The notes under the pieces were generated by a model. It was not told the origin of the DNA and did not search any database. It saw nothing but the letters and a program-made list of their open reading frames with translations. 64,000 nt of DNA from CAXXOK01 sp964640955 (GTDB lineage: Bacteria > Bacillota > Clostridia > Christensenellales > Aristaeellaceae), in the NCBI GenBank assembly GCA_964640955.1, contig CAZXJI010000006.1:62001-126000 (forward strand), in the 5' to 3' direction. A program made the translations under genes and the position numbers. Of this stretch, positions 15,183-23,448 are shown piece after piece (positions within the stretch are counted from its first letter, which is position 1; each line of letters starts with the position of its first letter).

Positions 15183-16022
15183 ATGAGCGAATGCAACCAC
15201 GATTGTTCCAGTTGCAGCCAAACCTGCGACTCCCGTAAACCCGAAAGCCTGTTGGAAAAACCGCACGAGCAGAGCCACATCAAGAAGGTCGTCGCCGTTT
15301 GCAGCGGCAAGGGCGGCGTGGGCAAAAGCCTGGTCACGGCGCTTCTGGCGGTGCTCGCGCAGCGCCGCAACCTGAAGGTGGGCATTCTGGACGCGGATAT
15401 CACCGGCCCCTCCATCCCCAAAGCGTTCGGGCTGACCGGCAAGGCCGGCGGCAGCGACTACGGCATTTTTCCCGTGCGCAGCAAGACCGGCGTGGACGTG
15501 ATGAGCCTGAACCTGCTTTTGGAAAACGAAACCGACCCGGTCGTGTGGCGCGGGCCGATCATCGCCGGGGCCGTGAAGCAGTTCTGGACGGACGTCATCT
15601 GGGGTGAGAAGGACGTGCTGTTCATCGACATGCCGCCGGGAACGGGCGACGTGATGCTCACGGTGTTCCAGAGCATCCCCGTGGACGCGGCGGTGCTGGT
15701 CACCACCCCCCAGGAGCTGGTGGGCATGATCGTGGAGAAGGCCATCAAAATGACCGAGATGATGAACATCCCCACCCTGGGCATCGTGGAGAACATGAGC
15801 TATGTGCAATGCCCCGACTGCGGCAAGAAAATAGAGGTTTTCGGCGACAGCCGCGTGGCCGGACTGGCGGAAACCTATGCCATTCCCCATGCCCTGCGTC
15901 TGCCCATGGACCCCAAGCTCAGCTCCGGCTGCGATAGGGGGCTCATCGAGCTGTTCCAGGGCGACTGGCTGGACCCGCTGGCGGATGCCATCGCGGATCT
16001 CAAGCCCCTCAAGCACGAATGA
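15183..16022 (+). CDS. Mrp/NBP35-type ATP-binding iron-sulfur carrier protein
   Basis: A 279-residue ParA-like P-loop protein. The deviant Walker A SGKGGVGKS is at residues 41-49, with IDMPPGTGD for the switch region and SYVQCPDCGKK, whose CPxC pair bridges a shared Fe-S cluster in homologues. The N terminus has a second cysteine set, C4, C8, C11 and C15, recalling the ferredoxin-like N-terminal cluster of NBP35. Expected role: scaffold/carrier in Fe-S protein maturation. ATGA overlap with the next gene, which is also cysteine-rich. Confidence 0.9.
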   Translation: MSECNHDCSSCSQTCDSRKPESLLEKPHEQSHIKKVVAVCSGKGGVGKSLVTALLAVLAQRRNLKVGILDADITGPSIPKAFGLTGKAGGSDYGIFPVRSKTGVDVMSLNLLLENETDPVVWRGPIIAGAVKQFWTDVIWGEKDVLFIDMPPGTGDVMLTVFQSIPVDAAVLVTTPQELVGMIVEKAIKMTEMMNIPTLGIVENMSYVQCPDCGKKIEVFGDSRVAGLAETYAIPHALRLPMDPKLSSGCDRGLIELFQGDWLDPLADAIADLKPLKHE

Positions 16023-16438
16023 GCGCGGGCGCGCCCGGCGGCGATTACGCGGAAAAGGCGCGGGGATACTTCGACCGGGGGTGCAGCTGCGCTCAGTCGG
16101 TGTTCGCCGCCTTTCACGCCGAAATGGGCCTCCCGGAGGAAACGGCGCTGAAGCTGGCCAGCTCCATGGGCGGCGGCGTGGCCGGCATGCGGGAGGTATG
16201 CGGCGCGTTTACCGGCCTGTGCCTGGCGATCGGCGCGCTGGAAGGCTTCACCTTTCCCGAGAACCGGGACGAGAAGGAACGCCACTACGCGGTGATCCGG
16301 CAAAAGGCCGAGAGGCTGCAGGGCGAGTACGGCTCGCTGATCTGCCGCAACCTGTTGGAAGGCAGCCTGGATCACGGCGTGTGCCCGCGGCTGGTGGAAG
16401 CGTGCGCGCGCCTGACGGCCGAGGAACTGAAACGGTAA
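16019..16438 (+). CDS. C-GCAxxG-C-C family protein (probable redox/metal protein)
   Basis: A 139-residue protein. The hallmark pattern is present: FDRGCSCAQSVFAAF, then GGGVAGMREVCGAFTGLCLAIG and a late LICRNLL and GVCPRL. The family is named for its spaced cysteines and may bind a metal or cluster; function is not established. In this protein the first motif reads GCSCAQ. It is translationally coupled to the Mrp ATPase gene (ATGA), in keeping with a link to Fe-S metabolism. Confidence 0.85.
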   Translation: MSAGAPGGDYAEKARGYFDRGCSCAQSVFAAFHAEMGLPEETALKLASSMGGGVAGMREVCGAFTGLCLAIGALEGFTFPENRDEKERHYAVIRQKAERLQGEYGSLICRNLLEGSLDHGVCPRLVEACARLTAEELKR

Positions 16439-16509
16439 GCGCGGGACACGGAGAAGAACGCGGGTTCGGCGTTGTGCTGCCAAAGGAAAAGGATTTGGAA
16501 ACGAGCGTA

Positions 16510-16550
16510 AAGGGGCTTTCGCATGGCGAAAGCCCCTTAAACCATTTTTT
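16510..16550 (+). terminator. Terminator after the Mrp cluster
   Basis: 13-bp stem (AAGGGGCTTTCGC against GCGAAAGCCCCTT) with a 3-nt loop, then a T-run at 16544-16550. It lies between convergent operons. Confidence 0.85.
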
Positions 16551-16577
16551 GTCGTTGCGCTTATCCGTTTGGCAGGC

Positions 16578-17177
16578 TCACGGCACGTCCTCGCCGCTTT
16601 GGGGGTTGTGCGCGCTCGGATCCGCTCCGCCCAGGTTGCCCTCCTGCCAGTGTTTGCGGCAGAGGCTGGTGTAGCTTTCGCTGCCGCCCAGCACGATCTG
16701 CTCGCCGGTTTTCACTACACGGCCGTCCACGACGCGGGCGTTGAAAGTCGCCTTTTTGCCGCACCAGCAGATGGTCTTGACCTCCTCGATGGTGTCGGCC
16801 CAGGCCATCAGCCAAAGGCTTCCCTCGAAGAAATTGCCGCGGAAATCGGCGCGCAGGCCGTAGGCGATGACGGGGACGTTCAAATCGTCCACGACGTGCA
16901 CCAGATACTCTACCTGTGCCTTGGTCATGAACTGCGCCTCGTCCACAATCACGCAGTCGTACTGCGTCACGTCCACGTCGGGAAGCGCCTCCACGTAGTC
17001 GCACGGGCACTGCAGGCCGCAGCGCGACGCAACCAGGCTGGCCCCGTCGCGCCGGTCCAGGCGGGGCTTGAGCATCAGCACCTTTTGATTGCGCTCCAGA
17101 TAGTTGTGCCGCACCATGATCGCGTTGGCGGTCTTGCTGGAGCCCATCGCCCCGTAGCGGAAATACAGCTTAGCCAC
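16578..17177 (-). CDS. tdk: Thymidine kinase, type II
   Basis: A 199-residue enzyme phosphorylating (deoxy)thymidine with ATP. P-loop GAMGSSKT is at residues 9-16, DEAQF at 79-83 with E80 as the likely catalytic base, and the lasso domain has a zinc site made by C137-x-C139 and a later C-x-x-H. Start GTG with GGGAGG upstream. It belongs to nucleoside salvage together with deoC and the BMP-type nucleoside importer elsewhere in the window. Confidence 0.95.
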   Translation of the reverse strand: MAKLYFRYGAMGSSKTANAIMVRHNYLERNQKVLMLKPRLDRRDGASLVASRCGLQCPCDYVEALPDVDVTQYDCVIVDEAQFMTKAQVEYLVHVVDDLNVPVIAYGLRADFRGNFFEGSLWLMAWADTIEEVKTICWCGKKATFNARVVDGRVVKTGEQIVLGGSESYTSLCRKHWQEGNLGGADPSAHNPQSGEDVP

Positions 17178-17224
17178 GTCGTCGCCCTCCCGAGGGTTTC
17201 TTTACGGACGTAGCATAACACAGG

Positions 17225-17252
17225 CCCCGCCCGTCTGTAAAGACGGGCGGGG
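17225..17252 (-). terminator. Hairpin after the DUF4364 gene
   Basis: Perfect 12-bp inverted repeat (CCCCGCCCGTCT with AGACGGGCGGGG, 4-nt loop) directly after the stop of the minus-strand DUF4364 gene. No good T-run follows, so termination is uncertain. Confidence 0.6.
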
Positions 17253-17262
17253 ACAGAAGGCG

Positions 17263-18051
17263 TTACTTACTCCGGCTTACGCGCCTGGCGCCGCTCACCA
17301 GCCCGGCCAGATGGTCGGCCGCTTCCGAAGCAGCGCCGGCGTCGGCGAACGAGCGGACGAACGCCTCCGCCGCGGCGCGCGAAGGCAGCAGCAGTTCGAC
17401 GGTGAAACGGGCCTTTTTGCCTTCCGCCACCGTTTTGGCGGTGAATTCCGTGGCGCTGTGCTCTACGACGGCCTCCGGCGCGACGGGGGAAGACGACCCT
17501 TCGACGGGAACCGCCGCCGCCTGTTGGGCCAGCCCGTACAGGTACGTGGTCACGCGGGAAGCGCAGGGCGTGAAGCGGTGGATGGTGCGGCCGGCCAGGG
17601 CGCGGTTGCGCGTTTCCATGTGTAGGCGCACGGTGGGCAGATCACCCTCGTAAACGGTGAGGTTCAGGCGGTAGTCGTTGGGGCGGGCGATTTCGTAAGC
17701 GGCGCGCACCTGCTGGTTGCGCAGCACCCGGTGCCGGAACTCGGGCGCGGCGACGCGCACGCGGTCGCGAACGGCCCCCGGCAGCCGCGCGCCGAACAGG
17801 CGCAGCGCCTCGCGGCCGCGATCGGTCACGAAGAGGTGTTCACCCAGCGCGCCCTTGCCCGCCTCCAGTTCGCCGGCGGTCAGAAGCTTATGCAGGCAGA
17901 GGCGCATGGTGACGTAATCCATCAGTTCCTGCTCGGTCACGAACGTCCACAGCTGCGTCGAGGTGACGCTTTCCAGCGTATCCACGCACAGAAGGAGTCT
18001 CAGCATGTTCTCCGTTTCGGATACCTTGCGCGGCGGCGACTGGATTGGCAT
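17263..18051 (-). CDS. DUF4364 family protein
   Basis: A 262-residue cytosolic protein. The N-terminal part (ENMLRLLLCVDTL, FVTEQELMDYVTMRLCLHKLL, then LFVTDRGREALRLFGARLP) is a winged-helix-like arrangement found in DUF4364, a family common in Clostridia. The C-terminal half is beta-rich and unrecognised. The family is suspected to act in regulation, without proof. The start at 18051 has GGGGGGAGGG just upstream; an extension of 32 residues further upstream has no ribosome-binding site and overlaps the terminator region. Confidence 0.75.
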   Translation of the reverse strand: MPIQSPPRKVSETENMLRLLLCVDTLESVTSTQLWTFVTEQELMDYVTMRLCLHKLLTAGELEAGKGALGEHLFVTDRGREALRLFGARLPGAVRDRVRVAAPEFRHRVLRNQQVRAAYEIARPNDYRLNLTVYEGDLPTVRLHMETRNRALAGRTIHRFTPCASRVTTYLYGLAQQAAAVPVEGSSSPVAPEAVVEHSATEFTAKTVAEGKKARFTVELLLPSRAAAEAFVRSFADAGAASEAADHLAGLVSGARRVSRSK

Positions 18052-18061
18052 ACGTCCCTCC

Positions 18062-18100
18062 CCCCAATACAGAAACGGGGCAAAGCGTCGCTTTGCCCCG
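18062..18100 (-). terminator. Terminator after the HPr-like gene
   Basis: On the minus strand, CGGGGCAAAGCG and CGCTTTGCCCCG form a perfect 12-bp stem with a one-base loop centre at 18076-18100, followed by TTTCTGTATT. It separates the HPr-like gene from the DUF4364 gene. Confidence 0.7.
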
Positions 18101-18166
18101 AACATGACCCGCAAGGGGCCGAAAATGTCACTTGAGTGGGCCCGCATACGCGGGCGGAGCCGAGGA

Positions 18167-18394
18167 TTAAGCCATGAAAGGCTTAATGTCGCTGAGGAGA
18201 TCGTCGCAGGTGTCGGAGTAGATCTCCATAGTGACGGGTTTGCTCAGGTCGAGGCTGAAGATGCCCAGAATCGACTTGGCGTCCACCACGTGGCGTCCGG
18301 CGCGCAGATCCACATCGTAAGGATACCGGTTGACGATGTTCACGAACGACTTGACGTTCTCGGCCAGACTAAGCTTGATGTTCACAGACTTCAT
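18167..18394 (-). CDS. HPr-like protein without the catalytic histidine
   Basis: A 75-residue protein with the length and fold pattern of HPr of the phosphotransferase system. The block VVDAKSILGIFSLDLSK aligns with the HPr regulatory region, S41 corresponding to Ser46, the HPr kinase site. In the active-site loop, where HPr has GLHARP with His15, this protein has SLAENVK: no histidine. It therefore cannot carry phosphate from enzyme I. The best-known analogue is Crh of Bacillus, which also keeps the serine and lacks the histidine and acts in catabolite control. Function here is inferred. Confidence 0.8.
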   Translation of the reverse strand: MKSVNIKLSLAENVKSFVNIVNRYPYDVDLRAGRHVVDAKSILGIFSLDLSKPVTMEIYSDTCDDLLSDIKPFMA

Positions 18395-18430
18395 ATTGAA
18401 AGCCTCCTTTCCATATCAGGCTACGCTGTT

Positions 18431-18459
18431 ATTATACATTAGCTTTTCCTGAAATGCAA
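18431..18459 (-). promoter_or_regulatory. Promoter of the HPr-like gene
   Basis: Minus strand: TTGCAT (18459-18454), 17 bp, TATAAT (18436-18431), followed about 20 bp later by an AAAGGAGG site before the ATG. Confidence 0.8.
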
Positions 18460-18902
18460 GGAAGCGGGGGCCAAAGAGGGCCTGTTTAGGGCAAAAAAGG
18501 TCAATTTCGTCCGTTTTCACAGAAAAAGACGCAAAAAAACAAACGATTGCACAAAAAAGATCGGAAAAAGCTACCCTCTACATGGATATTCTGGGAAAGG
18601 CAGGGTCGGATACGACTAGACTTTTCCTGCCTTTCCCATCGGCCTGATGCTATTCCGATTGCTTCTTTGCCCCACGGCGAAAAAAAGCCGCCGCGATCGG
18701 GCGGCGGAACGCAACGCATTGGGTAAGCGGCGGCAAGCCGGCATAGACGCCGTCGTTTCCCTGTGCGCGCGCCTGATCCCCGCGAGGCCGGCGGTCCGGC
18801 AGGGCGCTGGCGGGAAGCGCGGAGATTCGCAGGTGCCGGTTAGAAAGGGAACGGAAACGCGCCTCCCCGACAGGCACGCTCACGGCTACATACCGTTGCC
18901 CG
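18460..18902. other. Intergenic region without a convincing gene
   Basis: About 440 bp between the HPr-like gene promoter and comF. Short open frames exist on both strands (for example 18647-18922 plus and 18650-18883 minus), but they lack ribosome-binding sites, recognisable motifs and plausible composition. The only clear structure is the inverted repeat at 18593-18637. Confidence 0.5.
18593..18637. repeat. Perfect 12-bp inverted repeat
   Basis: GGGAAAGGCAGG at 18593-18604 and CCTGCCTTTCCC at 18626-18637 are exact complements around a 21-nt loop, which itself contains GTCG-GATA-CGAC, a second small stem. No T-run follows on either strand, so an ordinary terminator is unlikely. Confidence 0.6.
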
Positions 18903-19580
18903 CTAGGCCCTGCACGCCGTGAGCACCGCTACGCTTTCGGCCCCGGCCGCGAGCAGCACGCGCGCGCACTCCTCGGCGGTGGCGCCGGTGGTCAGCACGT
19001 CGTCCACCAGCAGCACCCGGCGGCCCCGCACCTTCGCCTGCGCGCCGTCGCTCACGGCGAACGCGCCCGCGATGTTCGCGCGGCGCGCGGCGCGGCCCTG
19101 CCCGACCTGCGAACGCTGGTGGTGCAGCCGGACGAGCACATTTCCGGTAAGCGAAAGCCCGACGATCTCCGCAAAGGCGGCGGCCAGCACCTCAGCCTGG
19201 TTATAGCCGCGGCGGCGCAGGCGCCTGGCATGCACGGGCACCGCCAGACAGATTTCCGCCGTCCGGAGCGCCTCGACATTCGCCCAAAGCCCGGCCATGC
19301 CTTCCGCCAGCGGCAGCGCGGCGGTATGGTCGCCACCGAACTTGAGCGCCCTGAGCAGCGCCTCGGCGGTTCCCCGGTACGGGTACGCGCCCGCGGCGCA
19401 GGCGACGCCCGTACCCGTCCAGGCTTTCGCGTCCCCGGGCGCGAAGGCGTCCCGCGCGAGCGCGGCGGCACACGTCGCGCACAACAGCCCCTCGCCCGGC
19501 GTGAGCGGATCGCCGCAGGCGTGGCACACCATGCGCTGGGGAAACAGCGCGCTAAGCAGCGCCGTGCCCGCGCGGCTCAT
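18903..19580 (-). CDS. comF: ComF-family amidophosphoribosyltransferase-like protein
   Basis: A 225-residue protein. An N-terminal zinc finger (CHACG, then CATC around residues 19-36) is followed by a type I phosphoribosyltransferase domain with the PRPP loop VLLVDDVLTTGAT near residue 190. In Bacillus ComFC helps DNA uptake and transformation, but the family is widespread in species not known to be competent. Four-base ATGA overlap with the upstream helicase gene indicates one transcription unit. Confidence 0.9.
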   Translation of the reverse strand: MSRAGTALLSALFPQRMVCHACGDPLTPGEGLLCATCAAALARDAFAPGDAKAWTGTGVACAAGAYPYRGTAEALLRALKFGGDHTAALPLAEGMAGLWANVEALRTAEICLAVPVHARRLRRRGYNQAEVLAAAFAEIVGLSLTGNVLVRLHHQRSQVGQGRAARRANIAGAFAVSDGAQAKVRGRRVLLVDDVLTTGATAEECARVLLAAGAESVAVLTACRA

Positions 19581-21802
19581 GCGACCGTCGCCTCCAGCCG
19601 CTCCTGAAGGGTGGTGTAGCGCTTGGCCACGTGGTTGTTGGCGACCATCTGGGCGATGACCTCCTCGCGTCCCACCAGCACCACCAGCCGGCGCGCGCGC
19701 GTCAGCGCCGTGTACAGCAGGTTGCGCGCCATCAGCATCGGCGGGCCGCCGACCACGGGCATCACCACCACGGGAAACTCGCTGCCCTGGCTTTTGTGCA
19801 CCGTCAGGCAGTAGGCCAGCTCCAGCGAATCCAGCTGCTGCTTTTGGTAGATCACGGTGCGCTCCTCATCGAAGCAGACCGTGAGCATGTGCTCGGCGGG
19901 GTCGACCGCCTCCACGTATCCCACGTCGCCGTTGAACACGCCCGCGCCGTCCTCCGTGCCCAAAGCCGTCTTGCGGGTGAAGGCCAGCTGGTAGTCGTTT
20001 TTGGTCTGGATCACCTTATCCCCGACGCGGAACTCCGTCTCCCCGTGCAAAAGGGCGTCCAGCCCCGGGCGCTCGGGGTTGAGCGCCGATTGCAACAGCC
20101 GGTTCAGGCTCACGCTGCCGCAGTCGCCCTTCTTGGTGGGGCTCAGCACCTGTATGGCGCGCACCGCCTCCCGCTGCCAGCTTCCCCTGGGGAAGCCCAG
20201 GTAGCGGGGGAGGCGGGACTGGAGCAGCATGCAGATGGCCTGGGCCGCGTCCGGCTGGGTTGCCCGGCGCTCGAAAAAGAAATCCGTGCCTTTGGCGTTG
20301 AGGGTCGGCAGCTCGCCCTCGTTGATGCGGTGGGCGTTGAGCACGATCATGCTGCTTTCGTCCTGGCGGAAGATGTCGGTCAGGCGCACGCTGGGCACCA
20401 CTTCGCTTTGCAACAGATCGCGCAGCACGTTGCCCGCACCGACGCTGGGCAGCTGATCCGCGTCGCCCACCAGGATCAGCCGCGTGCCCGGCAAAACGGC
20501 CCTGAGCAGCCCCCGCATCAGCGCCACGTCCACCATGCTCATTTCGTCCACGATCAGGCAATCCGTCTCCAGCGGGCTGTTCTCGTCGCGGGAAAACACG
20601 TTCTCCTCGCCGCCGTATTCCAGCATCCGGTGGATGGTCTTGGCTTCCTCGCCGGTCGCCTCGGTCATGCGCTTGGCGGCGCGGCCGGTGGGCGCGCACA
20701 AAAGAATGTCGTTATCGTCCTTCAAAAGCCGGATGATACAGCGGATGATGGTCGTTTTGCCCGTGCCGGGGCCGCCGGTGATGATCAGCACGCCCTCCTC
20801 CACGGCGCTGCGCACCGCCTTGCGCTGCATGGTGCTCAGGCGGATGCCCAACTCCTTCTCCATTTCGGCCATGCGCTTGGAAAAGCCCTCGACCTTCTTG
20901 TAAGGCCGCGCCTCCATGAGGTAGGCAAGCCGCATGGCGATCTCGCTTTCGGCGTTGAAATAGAAAGGCAGGCAAAGCCCGTCCTCCTCCTGGCCCGGCA
21001 AACGGAAGCTCACGAGCATTTTGGTCAGCAGCGCCTGGGTCACCTGAGTTTCCACCAGGCTTTCGTCCACGCGGAGCATCTGCACGGCGCGGGAAATGAG
21101 CATGGGCCGGGGCAGGTAGGTATGCCCGCCGCTCGTGGCCGCCTCGGTCAGCAGGTAGTAAAGCGCCGTGCGCACCCGAAACTCGCTGTGGGGATCGATT
21201 CCCATGCTCAGCGCAATGCGGTCGGCGGTCAGAAAACCCACGCCCTCGATATCGGTCACGAGGCGGTAGGGGTTGTCCTTAATCATTTCCACCGTCGCCT
21301 CGCCGTAGGTTTTGGCGATCTTGGTGGACAGGCTGGGGCCGATGCCGTAGTTTTGCAAAAAGAGCATCGCCCGGCGCATGCTCACCTGCTCCTGGTAGCT
21401 TTCCAGGATCATCGCGGCCTTTTTGGGGCCGATGCCGGCGACCTCGGTCAGCCGCTCGGGATGCTCGTCCAGCACGGCCATGGCGTCCATGCCGAAGTGG
21501 CTTACGATCAGCTTGGCCGTCGCGGGCCCGATGCCGCGGATAAGCCCCGAGCCCAGGTATTTTTCCACCGCGGAAAGCGAATCCGGCGGGGTGATTTCGC
21601 AGGTTTTGGCGGCGAACTGCCGGCCGTACACCGGGTGCTCCGTCCAGTCTCCCTGAAAGGTGACGTTTTCGCCCGCGGAAAGCGCCGGCAGGGAACCCAC
21701 CACCGTTTGCTGGCCGCGCCCCACGGCCACGCGCAGCACCGTGTAGCCGTTGTCGTCGTTGCGGAAGGTGGTGTCCAGCACCGTCGCCGTCAATTGTTCC
21801 AT
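19577..21802 (-). CDS. recD2: ATP-dependent RecD-like DNA helicase (RecD2)
   Basis: A 741-residue SF1B 5'-3' helicase of the RecD2 type, which works without RecBC. The N-terminal OB and helix-hairpin-helix region (GIGPATAKLIVSHFG, AGIGPKKAAMIL) is typical. The helicase core has Walker A GGPGTGKTT near residue 343, VDEMSMVD (motif II), GDADQLPSVGAG (motif III) and TVHKSQGSEF (motif V) with ALTRAR (motif VI). It is thought to act in repair and replication restart. ATG with AAGGAGG upstream. Confidence 0.95.
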   Translation of the reverse strand: MEQLTATVLDTTFRNDDNGYTVLRVAVGRGQQTVVGSLPALSAGENVTFQGDWTEHPVYGRQFAAKTCEITPPDSLSAVEKYLGSGLIRGIGPATAKLIVSHFGMDAMAVLDEHPERLTEVAGIGPKKAAMILESYQEQVSMRRAMLFLQNYGIGPSLSTKIAKTYGEATVEMIKDNPYRLVTDIEGVGFLTADRIALSMGIDPHSEFRVRTALYYLLTEAATSGGHTYLPRPMLISRAVQMLRVDESLVETQVTQALLTKMLVSFRLPGQEEDGLCLPFYFNAESEIAMRLAYLMEARPYKKVEGFSKRMAEMEKELGIRLSTMQRKAVRSAVEEGVLIITGGPGTGKTTIIRCIIRLLKDDNDILLCAPTGRAAKRMTEATGEEAKTIHRMLEYGGEENVFSRDENSPLETDCLIVDEMSMVDVALMRGLLRAVLPGTRLILVGDADQLPSVGAGNVLRDLLQSEVVPSVRLTDIFRQDESSMIVLNAHRINEGELPTLNAKGTDFFFERRATQPDAAQAICMLLQSRLPRYLGFPRGSWQREAVRAIQVLSPTKKGDCGSVSLNRLLQSALNPERPGLDALLHGETEFRVGDKVIQTKNDYQLAFTRKTALGTEDGAGVFNGDVGYVEAVDPAEHMLTVCFDEERTVIYQKQQLDSLELAYCLTVHKSQGSEFPVVVMPVVGGPPMLMARNLLYTALTRARRLVVLVGREEVIAQMVANNHVAKRYTTLQERLEATVA

Positions 21803-21827
21803 CGCGCTTTCCTCCTTATGCCTGGCA

Positions 21828-21856
21828 TTATAACACGAAGCGGGACAAACTCACAA
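21828..21856 (-). promoter_or_regulatory. Promoter of recD2-comF
   Basis: Minus strand: TTGTGA (21856-21851), 17 bp, TATAAT (21833-21828). Confidence 0.75.
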
Positions 21857-22015
21857 CGGCGCGGTTGCCGGCCTTTTGCCAGATATTTTTACAATGCGGA
21901 TGAACCTTCAGGCCCGAAACGTTATCTAATCAGATGGGCGAGCGTTTTGGACGCGGCGAAAAACGGGCCTTAAGCGACGCCCTGAGAGCAAATCGGCGGT
22001 AAGGAGGCTTATCCA

Positions 22016-22579
22016 ATGAACCGCAAAGGGTTACGATTCCTTTCGGCGTTCGTGGCGGCGGTGCTGGCGCTGTGCGTATGCCTGCCCGCGTTCGCCTACG
22101 AGACCATTCCCTTCGGGTCGGAGGGCACGGAGGTGCAGGCGCTGCAGCGCGCGCTGAAATCAAAGGGGTATTACAAGGGAACGGTGGACGGCGTGTACGG
22201 CCAGAAGACCCGCTCCGCCGTGTACCGCTATCAGCGGGACATCGGCCTCACTACCGACGGCAAGGCCGGCGACAAAACGCTGACGGCCCTGTACGACGGG
22301 CTGGTGGCGGTCAACAAAATCGACGGTAAAAAGGCGGCCGACGCCGCCGCGTCGGTGAAAAAGGCATCCACGCTCTACTACGGCTGTACGGGCTCCAGCG
22401 TGAAAAGCCTGCAGCGGATGCTGAAAAAGGCGGGCTACTTCAAAGGCTCCGTCGACGGCAAGTTCGGCGATCTGACCCTCTCCGCGGTCAAGAAGTTCCA
22501 ATGGGCCAAGGGCCTGCACGGGGACGGGCTGGCCGGCACGCAGACCATGAAGGCGCTCAAAAAGGCCGTGGGAAAATAA
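22016..22579 (+). CDS. Secreted protein with two peptidoglycan-binding repeats
   Basis: A 187-residue protein. Signal peptide at 1-27 (basic start, hydrophobic core, LPAFA-Y cleavage). Two PG_binding_1 repeats follow at about 36-92 (GSEGTEVQALQRALKSKGYY, DGVYGQKTRSAV) and 122-184 (GSSVKSLQRMLKKAGYF, DGKFGDLTLSAV). There is no catalytic domain, so it probably decorates the cell wall or targets a partner. AAGGAGG precedes the ATG. Confidence 0.85.
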   Translation: MNRKGLRFLSAFVAAVLALCVCLPAFAYETIPFGSEGTEVQALQRALKSKGYYKGTVDGVYGQKTRSAVYRYQRDIGLTTDGKAGDKTLTALYDGLVAVNKIDGKKAADAAASVKKASTLYYGCTGSSVKSLQRMLKKAGYFKGSVDGKFGDLTLSAVKKFQWAKGLHGDGLAGTQTMKALKKAVGK

Positions 22580-22589
22580 AAAAAGCAAT

Positions 22590-22625
22590 AAAAAAAGCTT
22601 CCCCGCGGCCCGAAGGGCGAAGAAG
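22590..22625 (-). terminator. Terminator after the minus-strand gene at 22626
   Basis: Read on the minus strand, AGCTTC pairs with GGAAGCT around an inner GCCC/GGGC hairpin and is followed by a seven-T run. It also lies just after the convergent plus-strand gene. Confidence 0.6.
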
Positions 22626-23144
22626 CTAAAAGCCGACCTGGTCCGCGGCGGAGCGCGGCTGCGTAAGCCATGCCTCGTAGCGCTCGGGCGGGTAGATTTT
22701 ACGGATCATCTGAATTAAAAACGCGTACTGCTCCTCCGTAAAGAAGGAGCGGTATTTTTGATAGAGTACGCGCAGGGCGGAAAGGCTCTCCTCGTGCAGG
22801 GCGTAATCGTTAAGCTTTGCGAAGTTGGCGGAAAAGGGGTTGAGGCTGTCGAACGCCAGCCCCATCACGTCGTCCGTCATCCATTGCATGTCCCTCAGCT
22901 TCAGGCGCCGCGTGCCGTAATCGTCCAGGACGATGCACATGTTGCCGCCGGTCACGCGGCTGATGGACGTGAACAGCTCGTGCTCCACCGCCTCCTTGAG
23001 TTCCTCGAACGTCTGGCGATAGGGGGCGAAGCTTCGCAGGATGCCGGCGATATCGGGAGCCAGGGGGGTGGCGGAAAGCAGCATGGAGCCGACCCACGGC
23101 CGCAAGACCTGCTCCACCGCCTGCACATCCACGGGAATGGCCAC
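22626..23144 (-). CDS. Conserved-looking hypothetical protein
   Basis: A 172-residue soluble protein, no signal peptide, no membrane segment, mostly helical. Not recognised. The start is GTG with GGAGGG seven bases upstream. Aromatic and acidic clusters (LRDMQWMTDDVM, YQKYRSFFTEEQYAFL, YPPERYEAWL) suggest a globular domain rather than random sequence. It stands alone between terminators and the region upstream of dnaA. Confidence 0.6.
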   Translation of the reverse strand: MAIPVDVQAVEQVLRPWVGSMLLSATPLAPDIAGILRSFAPYRQTFEELKEAVEHELFTSISRVTGGNMCIVLDDYGTRRLKLRDMQWMTDDVMGLAFDSLNPFSANFAKLNDYALHEESLSALRVLYQKYRSFFTEEQYAFLIQMIRKIYPPERYEAWLTQPRSAADQVGF

Positions 23145-23238
23145 GTTTCGTCCCTCCGTATCCTGTTTGAAATGGAATCACCGCCGCCCGGCGCCGGCCC
23201 GTTTGCTGTAACCATTCTACAAATCCGTTACATTTTCC

Positions 23239-23266
23239 TTGTGGAGCTTCACAATTTCATTACAAT
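23239..23266 (+). promoter_or_regulatory. Possible promoter upstream of dnaA (distal)
   Basis: TTGTGG at 23239-23244, 16 bp, TACAAT at 23261-23266. Together with terminator-like hairpins at 23330-23348 and 23449-23475 it could define a short non-coding transcript. Confidence 0.4.
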
Positions 23267-23329
23267 TGGATGGATAATCATGGAAAGCGTCCGATTTCGC
23301 CGCCCGGGGGGCGCTGCAAAAAAGTTAGG

Positions 23330-23348
23330 CCCTTCACAGGGTTTTTTT
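23330..23348 (+). terminator. Short hairpin followed by seven Ts
   Basis: CCCT-TCAC-AGGG (4-bp stem) then TTTTTTT. The stem is short, so this is a weak terminator candidate. Confidence 0.3.
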
Positions 23349-23448
23349 ATGCGGTTTTTTCCGTCGATGCGTCGCGTTTTGCATATTTCGCAGCGTAGTA
23401 TTCGACGGCTTGGGTGCCGACCGGCCGGTACCACAACCGCTGGTGGTT

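Noticed and set aside
18501..18883. Small open frames in the gene-free stretch before comF
   Set aside because: No ribosome-binding sites, no motifs, atypical composition, and frames overlap each other on both strands.
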